Of a DNA stretch of 64,000 bases, positions 62,287 to 64,000 are shown one piece after another. The notes under the pieces were generated by a model. The model saw only the letters and a list, made by a program, of their open reading frames with translations, did not search any database and was not told where the DNA came from. The stretch is from Ophioderma brevispina (taxonomy: Eukaryota > Echinodermata > Ophiuroidea > Amphilepidida > Ophiodermatidae): contig JAMKCH010007188.1 of the NCBI GenBank assembly GCA_023653785.1, positions 1-64,000 of the forward strand, in the 5' to 3' direction. The translations under genes and the position numbers were made by a program. Each line of letters opens with the position of its first letter. The first letter of the stretch is position 1.

Positions 62287-63610
62287 TAACCCAGTTGCTA
62301 AAGCCTGAAATGCACAGTGTCTTAACAGTATGTCTGACTGCAAAAGAAATAAGGCTGCTGCATATGTGTCGCATTAGCCGGTGTGTTTCAGTTTGTTTTG
62401 CCGATTTAGCTGGTACCCGTCTCTCTCCATGATAATGCATGTACGTGCATGCAGCCACAAATTACTGTTTATATTTTCAGTGTTTGACTCTTGCAATGGT
62501 TATATTTCAGCATTTTGTTCCTGCCAGCAATTCTGCTGTTGACATTATTTAAATTGTTCTTGTTGAGTTTATTGTACTATTTTTATTTTATCTTGAGTTG
62601 AGGTACAAGACAACTTCTGTTTTAAACGAACGACACTTACTGATTCTTTGAAAACCGGTGTGCGTGTATGCTTGCCTGTATGTTCCAAGCTAGTATTTGA
62701 AACTTGAAATGGAAACTGCACAAGATGTTGATTCCCTTTCACGGCACAATTATTTGCCATAGGTTGGAGTCGGTTTCTACAGATAAATATTCTTTGCTGA
62801 CATGCGATGGTCACACCAGCAGGACACATTGGTCCATCTTTCGTGACATAAATCATACCAAGTTGTCTGTAGCTCATCATTGTGTGTACTTTGTTAAACC
62901 CCCTGGGCACTACCATCTATAATACAACCTGCCTGATTGGTTCATTACAAGACACAACATGAGATAGCCTTCTGAGTAACCAATAAAAAGAGTGCTTCTC
63001 TATACCTGTGTAAACCATACCACCATTCTTACAGTATCTCTGATTTGCTCATTGCATGATATTACCTTCCAAAGTGACCAATCAAAATAGTGCTTAGATG
63101 CCGATAGATAGGCAGGTAGTGGCTAGGGGGTAAATCCCATGAGTACTATCTGCCAATCAGTCATGTGGTATACTTTAAGCCAATCAGCAACATGGTAAGA
63201 AGCTGCATTTTAATTGGTTATTGAAATGAATTTATGAGGTATTTATCCAATCAGAAATGGCTGTATGGAAGGCAGATAGTACTCAGGGAATTCAATACCC
63301 AACAGAAGAACAATGGACTACATTAATCTAAAATATTATTACAAAACTTGTTTCTTTTCTCATATGTTATAACCCTTTTCTTTTTATTATCCCTTTGTAC
63401 CCCTGATGGAGAGCCTAGTACCATTGTTGTCACACCAGATCACCATTTTTTATGAGAAATAAAACCAAAACCCACCAAAATACCAGGTCGAATCATCGTC
63501 ACTGATTTTGTTTTGTTTGTTCCTTGCTCTCAAAATGGCACTGGAATAGAGGGCTGTGAGACTGGTTTCTCAACATGTACAGTTGATCCATCAAGTTGAA
63601 AAAGGGAATA
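62287..63610 (+). repeat. copy 2 of the 1.3-kb tandem unit
   Basis: Starts with TAACCCAGTTGC, matching the first bases of copy 1 after its splice acceptor, and ends at AAAGGGAATA. From about 63290 on it is almost identical to copy 1. The preceding 1 kb differs by many one-base gains and losses. AATAAA is retained at 63458-63463. Frames of 72-115 codons across it are not conserved between the copies. Confidence 0.85.
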
Positions 63611-64000
63611 AGTTACAAGCAGGAATTGTTGTCTATTATATTCATCATTCAGTCAAGTAACCATGGTGATCCTACTTCCGCATGACAGGTCTAATGGCGT
63701 GACCTGAACTGGCACGCTTTGAGCCAAAATGATGACGTTCTGTAAATGATTAAGTACGCAAGTTTTAAAGGTCTGACGGAATCGTGTATTACCAAATTGA
63801 AGTCGCCCCATTGCAGTTGGGATTGATAGCCCTGGGATTACGATCAAAAGCAGTATCCAGAAGGGATGTTAATGCTAACACAGTTTTTTTCTTTTTATCT
63901 CCTTTTATTGCCTTCTTTTAAAAATCTCTCCCAATTAGTGGTCTCTCAAATAAGCGGTCATCGAGCCCGGCGGGCTTCGCCGACTCTGGAAAAAAAAAAA
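63611..64000. other. non-coding, window end
   Basis: Unique-looking sequence ending in GCCCGGCGGGCTTCGCCGA and an A10 run at the window edge, probably the start of another repeat. No gene seen. Confidence 0.4.

Overview
The window is eukaryotic nuclear DNA from an animal. It is AT-rich and almost free of long open frames, and is filled with small transposons, minisatellites and homopolymer runs. The only gene I can support is a multi-exon stomatin (band 7/SPFH family, stomatin/MEC-2 class) on the + strand, whose exons have GT-AG borders. Intron size and repeat content (G/C-run elements, tRNA-like SINEs, many short inverted-repeat elements) suggest a marine invertebrate, perhaps a deuterostome. 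That placement is a guess.

Layout. 1-15.4 kb: no exon recognised. It holds a foldback MITE (1.1 kb), a tRNA-derived SINE (1.6 kb), two TTAA-flanked MITEs (4.1 and 4.9 kb), two GCAAGC-rich islands (5.6-6.0 and 11.3-11.8 kb), a T/A palindrome (9.9 kb), another TTAA element (12.3 kb) and a MITE with a 6-bp target duplication (14.0 kb). 15.5 kb: a stomatin exon covering the middle of the SPFH domain, with a +1/-1 frame disturbance. 15.7-39.0 kb: a 23-kb intron with a mariner-like TIR remnant, minisatellites (20.3-21.7 kb), further TTAA elements, a 4.1-kb TA-flanked element with long tandem-repeat inverted arms (28.7-32.8 kb), an ~84-bp satellite array split by a transposon (32.9-34.7 kb) and a G-run MITE (36.5 kb). 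39.0 kb: a 56-nt exon. 39.1-55.9 kb: a second large intron with a 133-A run, three copies of one TTAA family, two inverted-repeat hairpin elements and a SINE-containing duplication. 55.9 and 56.85 kb: two clean exons for the C-terminal helix and the oligomerisation segment. 57-64 kb: candidate terminal exons and a 1.3-kb tandem duplication that begins exactly at a good splice acceptor.

The four exons join in phase (0, then 2, then 0) and read continuously from the middle of the SPFH domain to the conserved FPLPIDLL motif. The 5' exons (membrane hairpin, N-terminus, promoter) were not found and probably lie upstream of the window or are too degraded to recognise. The last coding exon is unresolved among three acceptors. 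Nothing prokaryotic (operon, CRISPR, phage) is present. The most notable material is the transposon landscape, above all the 4.1-kb long-TIR element and the group of TTAA-flanked MITEs.
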